Of a DNA stretch of 64,000 bases, positions 50,950 to 59,735 are shown piece by piece. How positions within the stretch are numbered: the first letter of the stretch is position 1; each line of letters begins with the position of its first letter. The position numbers and the translations under genes are program-made. Source of the stretch: Knoellia remsis (lineage in GTDB: Bacteria; Actinomycetota; Actinomycetes; Actinomycetales; Dermatophilaceae); contig NZ_PVTI01000001.1 in the NCBI RefSeq assembly GCF_003002895.1, positions 1 through 64,000 on the forward strand. Direction: 5' to 3'. Below the pieces are notes generated by a model. It was not told where the DNA came from and made no database searches. It was given only the letters and a program-made list of their open reading frames with translations.

Positions 50950-53127
50950 TTGGCTCAGCAGACTTCGCGTCACACCGGCGCGCCGCGCACCGCGTCGCGC
51001 GACCGACGCCGCACCCAGCCCCGCGACAACGAGGGCATCATCCCCGTCCTCGCCAAGGCCGTCCGTCAGGTCGAGGCCGCAGCGCAACGCGGCAGGATCC
51101 GCCCAAGCCAGCGGACGGCATACCAGGTCATCGCGCTGCTCGTGCGCGAGGAGCGCGCGCGCATCAAGGCGGACACCGGCGTCTCCGAGGCCGAGCGCAC
51201 CAACGTCCTCACGAGGCTCGACGGGGTGGCGACGATCCTCGCGAAGACCGCCGCCCGCGACACCTCGCTGCTCGCGCTGCTCGCCGAGGACGCCGAGGTC
51301 TCGTATGCCGCGATGAACCTCAAGAACGACATGCTGCGGTCCGCGGGTCGCGAGCCGGAGCCCGAGCCCGAGCCGGCGCCCGTGGCCGCTGACGCCGCCG
51401 CGGTGACGCCGTCGAAGCGGGTCGCTCCCGCGACGGCGATCGCGCGCCAGCTCGCCAACCCGTTCCTCGCGCCGGACTTCTCGGCGGTGCAGGCCACCCG
51501 CCGCCCGACGACGAACCGGCTCGGCAGCTGGGAGCTGCTGACGCCGCTCTTCCGGGCGTTCGAGTCCGGCGGCGACGCCACCTCGATGGAGCTGCCGGAG
51601 CCGACCGACCTGCCGTTCTCGATGCGCGGGCTCGACCTCATGCACCACCAGGCGCAGCTCGTGCAGGCGGCCGCGAACGGGCACCGCACCTTCCTCCTCG
51701 CCGACGAGCCCGGCCTCGGCAAGACCGCGCAGGCACTGCTCGCCGCCGAGGCGGCCGGGGCGTTCCCGCTGCTCGTCGCGGTGCCCAACGTCGTCAAGGC
51801 GAACTGGGCCCGCGAGGCGCAGCTGTGGACGCCCAACCGGACCGCGACGGTCATCCACGGTGACGGCGAGGGCATCGACGGCTTCGCCGACATCGTCATC
51901 GTCAACTACGAGATCCTCGACCGGCACGTCGGCTGGCTGGGCAACCACGGCTTCGGCGGCATGGTCGTCGACGAGGCGCACTTCATCAAGAACAAGCGCT
52001 CGCAGCGGTCCCAGCACGTGCTCGAGCTGTCCGAGCGCATCCGCGCCCGCCGCGCCAACCCGCTCCTCATGGCGCTCACCGGCACGCCGCTCATCAACGA
52101 CATCGAGGACTTCCGGGCGATCTGGCAGTTCCTCGGCTGGATCGACGACACGGCGCCGCGCCCGGCGCTCAAGGCGGCCCTCGAGGAGACCGGCCTGACG
52201 CCGGCGCAGCCGGGCTTCTATGCCGCGGCCCGCCGCAGTGTCATCGACCTCGGCATCGTGCGCCGTCGCAAGGTGGACGTCGCCTCCGACATCCCCGCGC
52301 GTCGGGTCGCCGACGTCCCGGTCGAGCTGGACGAGAGCGCCGAGCGCTCCATCCGGGCCGCCGAGCGGGAGCTGGCCGAGCGGCTCGTGGCGCGCTACGA
52401 GGCCGCGGTGGCGGCGCGTGACGAGGCTGCCCGCGCCGGCATCGGTGTCGGTGCCGGTGGTGTCGGCTCGGCGATCGACGAGGCGCTCGTGCGCCGGGTC
52501 GCCAAGGCCGAGCGCGACGGCGCCGGCTCGGACAAGACCGGTGACAACGTCTTCACGATGATGCGCCGGATCGGCCAGGCCAAGGCCGGGCTCGCGGCGG
52601 ACTATGCCGCGCAGCTGGCCCGCAACGTCGGCAAGGTCGTCTTCTTCGCCAAGCACGTCGACGTCATGGACAAGGCGGAGGAGCTCTTCGCCGACCGCGG
52701 CATCGGCTACTCGTCCATCCGCGGCGAGCAGAGTGCCAAGGCCCGCAAGGAGGCGATCGACGCCTTCCTCACCGATCCGGACACGCACATCGTCGTGTGC
52801 TCGCTGACGGCTGCCGGCGTCGGGCTCAACCTGCAGGTCGCGTCGAACGTCGTCCTCGCAGAGCTGTCCTGGACCTCGGCCGAGCAGACCCAGGCGATCG
52901 ACCGCGTCCACCGGATCGGCCAGACCGAGCCGGTGACGGCGTGGCGGATCATCGCGGCGCAGACCCTCGACCCCAAGATCGCCGTCCTCATCGACGACAA
53001 GGCCGGGCTCGCGGCACGCGCCCTCGACGGGTCCGACGAGGAGGTCGGTTCGTCCGCCGACGTCCAGCTCGAGGCCCTGGTGGCACTGCTGACCGAGGCA
53101 CTGGAGGCCAAGGCCGCCGCAGCCTGA
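50950..53127 (+). CDS. SNF2-family DEAD/DEAH helicase (SMARCAL1-like core)
   Basis: A 725-residue ATPase. After a basic N-terminal part come the SNF2 motifs: Walker A LLADEPGLGKTAQ (about residue 255), DEAH in MVVDEAHFIKNKRSQ (about 340), MALTGTPLIND, and in the second lobe SLTAAGVGLNLQVASNVVLAE and QAIDRVHRIGQTEPV. These proteins remodel DNA or branched DNA; no nuclease domain is attached. Start: TTG 50950 with ribosome binding site AGGAGAAGG 6 nt upstream; the 61 codons back to GTG 50767 are Arg/Pro/His-rich with poor codon use, although a leaderless start there is possible. Confidence 0.88.
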   Translation: MAQQTSRHTGAPRTASRDRRRTQPRDNEGIIPVLAKAVRQVEAAAQRGRIRPSQRTAYQVIALLVREERARIKADTGVSEAERTNVLTRLDGVATILAKTAARDTSLLALLAEDAEVSYAAMNLKNDMLRSAGREPEPEPEPAPVAADAAAVTPSKRVAPATAIARQLANPFLAPDFSAVQATRRPTTNRLGSWELLTPLFRAFESGGDATSMELPEPTDLPFSMRGLDLMHHQAQLVQAAANGHRTFLLADEPGLGKTAQALLAAEAAGAFPLLVAVPNVVKANWAREAQLWTPNRTATVIHGDGEGIDGFADIVIVNYEILDRHVGWLGNHGFGGMVVDEAHFIKNKRSQRSQHVLELSERIRARRANPLLMALTGTPLINDIEDFRAIWQFLGWIDDTAPRPALKAALEETGLTPAQPGFYAAARRSVIDLGIVRRRKVDVASDIPARRVADVPVELDESAERSIRAAERELAERLVARYEAAVAARDEAARAGIGVGAGGVGSAIDEALVRRVAKAERDGAGSDKTGDNVFTMMRRIGQAKAGLAADYAAQLARNVGKVVFFAKHVDVMDKAEELFADRGIGYSSIRGEQSAKARKEAIDAFLTDPDTHIVVCSLTAAGVGLNLQVASNVVLAELSWTSAEQTQAIDRVHRIGQTEPVTAWRIIAAQTLDPKIAVLIDDKAGLAARALDGSDEEVGSSADVQLEALVALLTEALEAKAAAA

Positions 53128-53249
53128 GGGGTGCTCGCCGAGTGGGTGCGCCGCGGCTGGACGGTCGGCAGCCGCACTTTGCGCTCTCGGACGCAGGTTT
53201 TTCTGGGCGTTCACGCGCAAACTGCGCCACAGCTCCGGGGCGGGCGGTG

Positions 53250-54317
53250 TCAGGTTGGCAGTGACACCGTCACCACGAGGCCACCGCCACGCCGGGGCTC
53301 GAGGGTGAGCGTCCCGTCGTGGGCGCGAGTGATGCTCGCGACGATGGCCAGGCCGAGGCCGACCCCCGCGTGGTCGCTGCGGGCGCGCTCACTGCCACGC
53401 TGGAACGGCTCGGCGAGGGTGCCCACGACCGCCGGGGTGAGCCCGGCACCGGTGTTCTCGACCCTCAGTACGGCGGCGCCGGGCTCGGCGTCCGTGCGGA
53501 CCCATACCGACCCATCGTCACCGCCCGGCAGGTTGTGCACGATCGCGTTGTGCACGAGGTTCGTCACGAGCTGCTGGAGCAGGGCCGGTGAGCCGCTCGC
53601 GGGGGCGGCCTCGCCCGACACCTCGACCGTCACGCCGCGCTCCTCGGCGAGTGGGAGCAGGGTCTCCGCGGCCTCCTCTGCGAGCAGGGACAGGTCGATC
53701 GGCTCGCGCACGAAGGACTGCTGGTCGGCCCGGCTCAGCAGGAGCAGTGCCTCGGTGAGCGCGATGGCGCGGTCGTTGACGAGCGCCAGCCGGTCGATGA
53801 GCTCGCGCGGGTCCGTGCCGGGGTCCCGACCCGCCACGTCCAGCATCGCTCGGGTGATCGCGAGGGGGGTGCGCAGCTCGTGCGAGGCGTTGGCCGCGAA
53901 CCGCTGCTGCTCGGCCACCTGTGCTTCAAGCCGCGCGAGCATGTCGTCGAAGCTGTCGGCGAGCTCGCGGAACTCGTCCTGCCGCCCGTCCATGTCGATC
54001 CGGTGCGAGAGCGACCCGCCCGCGGCCTTCCGGGTGGCCGCGGTGATCCGGGTGAGTGGCGCGAGCATCCGGCCCGCGAGGTACCAGCCTCCGACGAGCC
54101 CGAGGACGAGCAGGCACACCATCGCCTGACCGGCCCGTGGCAGGAAGGCGTCGACGAGCTCGGTCCGCGACGGACTGTGGGGTCCGGGGCCGGGTCCGTA
54201 GCGCGTCCGGTCGGGCACGTAGCGCAGCAGGAAGACCCACACCGTCGCGAGCAGCAGCCCGCCCGCGACGAGGAGGAACCCGGCATAGCTGAGGGTCAGT
54301 CGCAGCCGCACGCTCAT
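53250..54317 (-). CDS. Two-component sensor histidine kinase
   Basis: A 355-residue membrane kinase. Two membrane helices (about residues 8-28 and 65-83) flank a short external loop of about 35 residues. A HAMP domain follows, then HisKA with the phospho-His in ANASHELRTPLAI (about residue 146), and the ATPase domain with N-box LVHNAIVHNLPG, G1 ENTGAGL and G2 GVGLGLAIV. The small outer loop suggests that it senses something within or near the membrane. Its start overlaps the response regulator stop by 4 nt. The M15 peptidase lies divergently, recalling VanS. Confidence 0.92.
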   Translation of the reverse strand: MSVRLRLTLSYAGFLLVAGGLLLATVWVFLLRYVPDRTRYGPGPGPHSPSRTELVDAFLPRAGQAMVCLLVLGLVGGWYLAGRMLAPLTRITAATRKAAGGSLSHRIDMDGRQDEFRELADSFDDMLARLEAQVAEQQRFAANASHELRTPLAITRAMLDVAGRDPGTDPRELIDRLALVNDRAIALTEALLLLSRADQQSFVREPIDLSLLAEEAAETLLPLAEERGVTVEVSGEAAPASGSPALLQQLVTNLVHNAIVHNLPGGDDGSVWVRTDAEPGAAVLRVENTGAGLTPAVVGTLAEPFQRGSERARSDHAGVGLGLAIVASITRAHDGTLTLEPRRGGGLVVTVSLPT

Positions 54318-55060
54318 CCCCGGTCGCCTAGCCACGCGCTGTCCGTCGTCGCCCCGCTGTGGGTGTCGCCTGCGGCGCCGGCGTCGGATGCCGTGTCGTA
54401 TGCCGTGTCGATGCGGTAGCCGACCCCCGGCACCGCGGCGATCACCCACGGCTCGCCGAGCCGCTTGCGCAGCGCGGACACGGTGATCCGCACGGCGTTC
54501 GTGAACGGGTCGGCGTTGGCGTCCCAGGCCCGCTCGAGCAGGTCCTCGGCGCTGACGACGCCACCCTCGGCGACGACGAGGACCTCGAGGACGGCGAACT
54601 GCTTGCGGGTCAGCGCGACGTAACGCCCGTCGCGGAAGACCTCACGGCGGAACGGATCGAGACGCAGCCCGGCGATCTCTCGCACCGGCGGCCGCGGCTG
54701 CGCCCGCCGGCGGTCCAGGGCACGCAGCCGCAGGACGAGCTCGCGCAGCTCGAAGGGCTTGGTGAGGTAGTCGTCGGCGCCCAGCTCGAACCCGGACTCC
54801 TTGTCGTCGAGACGGTCCGCGGCGGTGAGCATGAGGATCGGCGTGCCGCTCCCGGATGCGACGATCCGCGCCGCGACCTCGTCCCCCGACGGGCCGGGGA
54901 TGTCGCGGTCCAAGACGGCGATGTCGTAGGAGTTGACGGCGAGCAGCTCGAGCGCGGTGTCTCCGTCACCGGCGAGGTCGGCGGCGATCGCCTCCAGACG
55001 CAGCCCGTCACGAATCGCCTCGGCCAGGAGCGGCTCGTCCTCCACCACCAGAACCCTCAT
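54314..55060 (-). CDS. OmpR/PhoB-type response regulator
   Basis: A 248-residue regulator. The receiver domain has the acidic pocket VEDEP, the phospho-Asp in DIAVLDRDIPGPSGDEV (about residue 52), the Thr in MLTAADR and the Lys in LTKPFELREL. The winged-helix DNA-binding domain (about 125-220) ends YRIDTAYDT, followed by a Gly/Ala/Thr tail. The ATG at 55060 is supported by TAGGCT 7 nt upstream; further upstream the frame is not receiver-like. Co-transcribed with the kinase gene. Confidence 0.93.
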   Translation of the reverse strand: MRVLVVEDEPLLAEAIRDGLRLEAIAADLAGDGDTALELLAVNSYDIAVLDRDIPGPSGDEVAARIVASGSGTPILMLTAADRLDDKESGFELGADDYLTKPFELRELVLRLRALDRRRAQPRPPVREIAGLRLDPFRREVFRDGRYVALTRKQFAVLEVLVVAEGGVVSAEDLLERAWDANADPFTNAVRITVSALRKRLGEPWVIAAVPGVGYRIDTAYDTASDAGAAGDTHSGATTDSAWLGDRG

Positions 55061-55067
55061 GGCCCCG

Positions 55068-55073
55068 AGCCTA
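55068..55073 (-). promoter_or_regulatory. -10 box of the two-component operon, leaderless type
   Basis: TAGGCT on the minus strand, 7 nt before the ATG at 55060, in the 87-bp spacer shared with the divergent M15 peptidase gene. Confidence 0.55.
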
Positions 55074-55147
55074 GGAGCCCGCGTGTATCGCGAACGTATC
55101 GGAAACGGCATACGTCCTCGCAACGCGCCTCCTCGTGCACTGGACGC

Positions 55148-55822
55148 ATGAGACCGACACCTGCCCAGACCACCCGACAGAGCCCGGCGCGAGCCGTCGT
55201 CCGGCTGACCGTCGCCCTCGTCACCGCCCTCTTCATCGGCGTCGCCGCCATGACCGTCACGGCCCGCGACGGCGTCGGCGACACCTCGAGCGTCCCGACG
55301 GCCAGCGGTGCCGGCGGGGTCGTTCGCGAGGTCGGCGTCACCTCACGGGACACCGCGCCCCCAGCGCACGCGCCGGGGGTGCACAGCGAGAAGTCCAGCG
55401 TCACAACGGTTTTCGACTCCGATGACGACGAGGTCGTCGGTCTCGACGCGGACCTTCGAGGAGCGCTGCGCCGGGCGGCCGCCGACGCCGCAACCGAGGG
55501 GGTGCGCGTCGAGCTCAACAGCGGCTGGCGCACCCCCGAACAACAGCGGGAGCTGCTCGACGACGCGATCGACACGTACGGCTCGAAGGCCGAGGCCGCA
55601 CGCTGGGTGGCAACACCGGAAGCCTCCGCCCACGTCTCCGGTGACGCTGTCGACATCGGACCGACGCGGGGGGCGACGTGGTTTGCCCGTCACGGTGCGG
55701 CATACGGGCTGTGCCAGACCTACCGGAACGAGCCGTGGCACTTCGAGCTGCTGCCCGACGCGGTCACGAGTGGCTGCCCGCGCATGTACGACGACCCGAC
55801 GCAGGACCCGCGGATGCAATGA
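55148..55822 (+). CDS. M15-family D-alanyl-D-alanine carboxypeptidase (VanY-like)
   Basis: A 224-residue exported zinc peptidase. A basic N-terminus and one hydrophobic helix (VVRLTVALVTALFIGVAAMTV) act as signal or anchor. A flexible linker follows, then the M15 domain with LNSGWRTPEQQ, the zinc motif SAHVSGDAVDIG (about residue 165), and the second ligand motif EPWHFEL (about 200). It trims the terminal D-Ala from peptidoglycan stems. Divergent from a VanR/VanS-like pair, so likely regulated by it. No vanH, vanA or vanX genes are present. Confidence 0.88.
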   Translation: MRPTPAQTTRQSPARAVVRLTVALVTALFIGVAAMTVTARDGVGDTSSVPTASGAGGVVREVGVTSRDTAPPAHAPGVHSEKSSVTTVFDSDDDEVVGLDADLRGALRRAAADAATEGVRVELNSGWRTPEQQRELLDDAIDTYGSKAEAARWVATPEASAHVSGDAVDIGPTRGATWFARHGAAYGLCQTYRNEPWHFELLPDAVTSGCPRMYDDPTQDPRMQ

Positions 55823-55904
55823 CGATCGGCCGCGTCGATCTCTCGACGGGTCCCGTGGGCTCCGCTACCGTCGAAGGGCAACGTCACGAACATGAGAGGG
55901 GATC

Positions 55905-56201
55905 ATGATGTCGGACTACGGACCTGACGGGGGTTGGGACCCTGACGGCGGCACCGATGGCGGTTGGGACCCTGACGGCGGCACCGATGGCGGTTGGGAC
56001 CCCGACGGCGGCACCGACGGTGGTTGGGACCCCGACGGCGGCACCGACGGTGGGTGGGACCCCGACGGCGGCACCGACGGTGGGTGGGACCCCGACGGCG
56101 GCACGGACGGTGGTTGGGACCCCGACGGTGGCACGGATGGCGGGTGAGACCCCGACGGCGGCACCGATGGCGGTTGGGACCCCGACGGCGGCACTGTGTG
56201 A
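55905..56201 (+). pseudogene. GWDPDGGTDG-repeat protein interrupted by TGA
   Basis: From the ATG at 55905 (second ATG at 55908), with ribosome binding site GAGAGGGG, the frame encodes MMSDYGPDG followed by seven perfect GWDPDGGTDG units (30-nt period). In unit eight the Trp codon is TGA (56145-56147). In the same frame the repeats resume (DPDGGTDG, GWDPDGGTV) and end at 56199-56201. So the gene either stops after 80 residues or was 98 residues long before a TGG-to-TGA change. The protein is acidic, Gly-rich and has one Trp per unit; function unknown, perhaps calcium- or wall-associated. The repeats make it prone to copy-number change. Confidence 0.65.
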
Positions 56202-56239
56202 CCACGACGCGGCGGCGGCTCCGACGAGCCGCCGCCGCG

Positions 56240-57439
56240 TCACTGCTGCGGGCGGGCGTCCATCGCGCGGGTGTCCATCGCGCGCCGGATGACCTCACGG
56301 TCGTCATGGGGGACGGGCCCCGACGACCGCAGCTGTGTCGTCTCGTCACCCTTGCCCGCGACGAGGACGACGTCGCCCGGTCGAGCCATCTCGAGCGCGG
56401 CGACGATCGCGTCGGTCCGGTCCGGGATCTCGATGCAGCCGGGGCACCCTGAACGGACCTGCCGGCGGATCCGCCCCGGTGGCTCCCGACGAGGATTGTC
56501 GTCGGTGAGCACGACGAGGTCGGCGAGCTCCGCCGCCACGCGGCCCATGAGGGGCCGCTTGCCCTGGTCGCGTTCGCCTCCGGCCCCGAAGACCAGCACC
56601 ACCCGTCCGGAGGTTCGTCGGCGCACGTGTGTCAGGGCAGTGCGCAGTGCACCCGGGTTGTGCGCGGTGTCGACCATCACGGTCACGCCGTCACTCTCGG
56701 CCACCGTCTCGAGCCGTCCCGGGGGTGGGGCGATGCCCGCCAGCGCAGCCGTCACGGCAGACGGGTCGCCAGCCGCACCGATGACGGCGAGTGCCGCGAG
56801 CAGTGCGTTCGTCACGGCGATGTCATGGGTGAAGGGCAGGGTGACGTCGAACGCGTCACCGCCAAGGACGAGGCTGCCCCGCAGCGTGCCGTCGACGGCT
56901 TCCGCCCCGACGAGGCGGGCATCGCCACCCTCGCCGAGGGTGACCAGCCGCGCGCCCCGCTCGGCGACCGTCGCGGCAACCCGGTCCCCGAGGGCGCAGT
57001 CGGCCGACATCACGGCGATGCCGTCGGGGCGCAGGTGCTTCCCGAAGAGCGACAGCTTGGCCCGTCAGTACGCCTCGGGTGATCCGTGCACGTCGAGGTG
57101 GTCGAGCTCGAGCCCGGTGCACACCGCTGTGTCGACGACCACCCGCTCGAACATGCCCTCGGCGAGGATTCCGACGAACGCCTCCATGGCCATGGCCCGG
57201 GCGCCGGCGCGAGCCTGGTGCGCGATCATGTCCGGTAGGTAGTCGGGCGAACGTCGGACCCGGGGAGTGTGCAGCTCTCCGGAGACGTCGGTGATCCCGG
57301 TCGAGTCGTAGCCGGCGGCGGGCCACCCGATGGCGCGCAGCAGCTGCAGGGTCGCCGTGCTCACCGAGGTCTTGCCATTGGTCCCCGTGACGGCGAGCAC
57401 GAGCGGTCGGCCGTCCGGCATCGACACCGGCTGGATCAC
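56240..57439 (-). pseudogene. MurE-like Mur ligase with an internal TGA, N-terminal domain absent
   Basis: From the GTG at 57439 (ribosome binding site GAGAGGGGG) the frame encodes the ATP-binding central domain: VTGTNGKTSVSTATLQ (P-loop), the Glu motif MAMEAFVGILAEG, and LDHLDVHGSPEAY, where it meets TGA (57065-57067). The same frame then continues RAKLSLFGKHLRPDG through the C-terminal domain (DTAHNPGALRTALTHV; LTDDNPRREPP; LVAGKGDETTQ) to 56240. Mur ligases have Trp or Phe at the interrupted position, so TGG-to-TGA is the simple explanation. The N-terminal UDP-binding domain of true MurE is absent, giving about 399 codons, so it is a MurE paralogue and not the essential cell-wall enzyme. 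Confidence 0.78.
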
Positions 57440-57497
57440 GCTGCCCCCTCTCGTCGCTCCCGTGGCCGAGCCTACGGGAGCGACGAGCTCGCGGCGC

Positions 57498-58769
57498 TCA
57501 CGTGCCGGCGCTGTGGACCTTGTCGACGGGCGTTCGTGCACGGTCCATCTCGCGCCATTCCGGCCGTGCGCCGGGGAGTGCCGTCGAGATGAGGTATGCC
57601 GCCCCCGCCAGTCCCAGCGCGGGCGCAAGTCCCAGCACGGTCACCGCGGCGCCTCCGACGATGCCGCCGAGGGGCAGCCCGGCCCAGGCGAGGGCGTTGC
57701 CGAGCGAGCCCACGCGTCCGACGATCTCGCGCGGGACTCGTTCGAAGAACAGCGAGTTGATCGTCGGGTTGATGAACCCGGTGCCGAACCCGGCGACGAC
57801 GTTGCTGACGATGATGAGCCACAGGGGCGCGTCGAACGCCAGGGTGAGGTACCGGGGGGCGCCGGCGAGGCAGAACCCGAGGAGGTATGCCGTCCGGCGG
57901 CTGAACCTGCCGGCCATCGTCGTCGCGACGAGGCTGGTGAGCACGGCGGCGCCGCCGTAGAGCATGCCGAGGATGCCGATGAGGGCAGGGCTGTAGCCGT
58001 GGTCGTGGACCCAGTTGGGGAGCATCACCGCGATGTAGGCCGCCTCGAGGAGGTTGGTCACGGTGATCATCGCGATGATCGCGCGCAGGAGCCGGTCCCG
58101 GCGGAGGAAGGCGAACCCGGTGCGGAGCTGGGCGAAGTAGGACCCCTCCTCGTCGGGGTCCCCGAGGACCACCCGCGGGATGAAGATGGCGACGAGCACG
58201 GCGCTGGCGAAGGCCATGGCGGCGGTGACCGAGACGGTCTGCGGGCCGCCGAACCCGGCGACGAGGAACCCGCCGGCTCCGATGCCGAGCAGCGCGGCCG
58301 CCCGGTCGACGGTCGAGTCGAGCCCGGTGACGCGCTCGACGTCCATCCCGGTGGCGTCCGCGACGGCGGGAATCATCGCGTTGCGTGCCCCGTCACCCGG
58401 GCCGCGCACCGCTCCTGCGAGAGCGACGATGGCGAGCAGCAACGGCATCCGGTCGGGCAGCGAAAGCTGCCCCACGGCATACAGGATCGGGATGAGCGCG
58501 AGGAGCGCTCCGCTGAGCACGTCGCCGGCGACGCTGATGATGCGTGGACCGCGGCGGTCGACGAGAGGACCACCGAGCGCCTTGACGACGACGTACGGAG
58601 CCATCTCGGCGGTGAGGACGAGACCCGTGAGCGCCGCGGAGTCCGTCTCCTGGAGGACGAACCACGGCAGCGCCACGGTCGTGATGCGGGTGCCGAGGAC
58701 GGACACACCCGACGCGGCGAGCATGCCGTAGAGGCTGCGCCGGCTGCGGCGCACCTTGCCCGTCGTCAC
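57498..58769 (-). CDS. Major facilitator superfamily transporter, EntS-like
   Basis: A 423-residue MFS protein with 12 predicted helices, of the MFS_3/EntS-like branch (LYGMLAASGVSVLGTRITTVALPWFVLQET; VDRRGPRIISVAGD as the loop 2-3 motif; VPREIVGRVGSLGNALAWAG). Such proteins export siderophores, macrolides or other small molecules. Start: GTG 58769, overlapping the stop of the upstream ArsR-type gene by 4 nt, so the two form one operon and the regulator probably controls the pump. Confidence 0.88.
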   Translation of the reverse strand: MTTGKVRRSRRSLYGMLAASGVSVLGTRITTVALPWFVLQETDSAALTGLVLTAEMAPYVVVKALGGPLVDRRGPRIISVAGDVLSGALLALIPILYAVGQLSLPDRMPLLLAIVALAGAVRGPGDGARNAMIPAVADATGMDVERVTGLDSTVDRAAALLGIGAGGFLVAGFGGPQTVSVTAAMAFASAVLVAIFIPRVVLGDPDEEGSYFAQLRTGFAFLRRDRLLRAIIAMITVTNLLEAAYIAVMLPNWVHDHGYSPALIGILGMLYGGAAVLTSLVATTMAGRFSRRTAYLLGFCLAGAPRYLTLAFDAPLWLIIVSNVVAGFGTGFINPTINSLFFERVPREIVGRVGSLGNALAWAGLPLGGIVGGAAVTVLGLAPALGLAGAAYLISTALPGARPEWREMDRARTPVDKVHSAGT

Positions 58770-59362
58770 GGGGAGCTCTCGTCACCCATGCCGGGAGCGA
58801 GGAACACCTCGAGGTTGACCGACACGGGGCGGGCGCCCTCCGGTGCGTCGTCCGTGCCCTGGTGGGGTCGGTAGCGCCGCACGGTCTCGGTCAGCTCGTG
58901 GATGAGCTCGGAGGTCTCCTCGGGGGTGAGGCGCCGCGTCCAGTTGCTGAACGTCCCGGCGTCCTCCCACTCGGCCGGCAGGGTGGCGATCTCGGCGATG
59001 GCGCGCTGGGCGTTGTCGGCGTACCCCGCGGCGAGTGCGGACAGGTAGGCGGCGGACATCTCCTGGTCCGCGTCATGGGTGTCGAAGAACGTGCGTGCGT
59101 GAGCGGCCCGCCACCACCGGTCGCGGGCGTTGCCGAGCTCGGGGTCCTCGACGACGAAGCCGGCCTCGGCGAGCTGGCGCACGTGGTAGCTCGTGGCACC
59201 GGTGTTGACGCCGAGGTGCTCGGCGAGCCGGGAGGCCGTCGACGGTCCGTGGAGGCGCAGTGCGCTGAGGATCCTCGGCCGGAGGGGATGCGTCAGCGCC
59301 TTGAGCGTCGTGGCGTCGAGGACGACGTCCCGGCGCGGGTCTGGCTCCAGGGGGCGCGACAT
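58766..59362 (-). CDS. ArsR/HTH_20-type winged-helix regulator
   Basis: A 198-residue regulator. The N-terminal winged helix (LDATTLKALTHPLRPRILSALRLHGPSTASRLAEHLGV is the HTH region) is followed by a C-terminal helical domain (SAAYLSALAAGYADNAQRAIAEI; ETSELIHELTETVRRY). This matches the HTH_20 proteins that often sit before MFS pumps. The ATG at 59362 is supported by TAGGGT 7 nt upstream; an earlier in-frame start would lie upstream of the promoter. Confidence 0.88.
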   Translation of the reverse strand: MSRPLEPDPRRDVVLDATTLKALTHPLRPRILSALRLHGPSTASRLAEHLGVNTGATSYHVRQLAEAGFVVEDPELGNARDRWWRAAHARTFFDTHDADQEMSAAYLSALAAGYADNAQRAIAEIATLPAEWEDAGTFSNWTRRLTPEETSELIHELTETVRRYRPHQGTDDAPEGARPVSVNLEVFLAPGMGDESSP

Positions 59363-59369
59363 GTCGATG

Positions 59370-59375
59370 ACCCTA
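59370..59375 (-). promoter_or_regulatory. -10 box of the ArsR-MFS operon, leaderless type
   Basis: TAGGGT on the minus strand, 7 nt before the ATG at 59362, inside an AT-richer stretch. Confidence 0.55.
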
Positions 59376-59492
59376 CAAAGGAATCTGTGTGAACGCAGGA
59401 TGAAGGAGCCCGCGATCTCCCCGTTTGAGGAACCCTCCGGGCCGGCCCCCGCCCGGGCGGTGTCGAGAGGGGCGTGTGACACACTCGCGGCC

Positions 59493-59735
59493 ATGCGGAT
59501 CAGCCACTTCTGGGAGCTGATGGACGACGAGTTCGGGGAGTCCTACGCGCGCACCCTCGCCCGAGGTCACGTGCTCGGTGTCCTCGGCGGTCGCACCGTC
59601 CAGCAGGCACTCGACGAGGGCGTGCACCCGCGCATCGTCTGGCTCGCGCTCTGCGACGACATGGACGTGCCGCAGGAGCGCCGCCTCGGCGTCGACCGCC
59701 CTCCGCGACCCGGCGCCGGCCCGGACGCCCCGTGA
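59493..59735 (+). CDS. DUF3046 family protein
   Basis: An 80-residue protein beginning MRISHFWELMDDEFGESYAR, with VLGVLGGRTVQQALDEG and PRIVWLALCDDMDVP. This small family is found in actinobacteria next to recA, as here; function unknown. The Pro/Arg/Gly-rich end (RPPRPGAGPDAP) overlaps the next gene start by 4 nt. Confidence 0.9.
   Translation: MRISHFWELMDDEFGESYARTLARGHVLGVLGGRTVQQALDEGVHPRIVWLALCDDMDVPQERRLGVDRPPRPGAGPDAP

Noticed and set aside
50767-53127. SNF2 helicase as part of an anti-phage defence system
   Set aside because: No methylase, nuclease or phospholipase partner is adjacent; the neighbours are dedA and a two-component system.
55929-56201. Possible CRISPR array because of the 30-nt periodicity
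   Set aside because: The whole period is repeated with no variable spacers and it is coding; no cas genes are nearby.
55884-56349. Minus-strand repeat frames over the GWDPDGGTDG repeats
   Set aside because: A 30-nt period keeps several frames open on both strands. Only the plus frame has a ribosome binding site and a sensible start.
56145-57067. TGA read as selenocysteine
   Set aside because: Both positions are Trp-like and not catalytic, and no selenium-insertion hairpin or selenoprotein genes are seen.
56240-57439. The essential cell-wall ligase murE
   Set aside because: The N-terminal UDP-binding domain is missing, the frame has an internal stop, and the gene is far from any division/cell-wall cluster.
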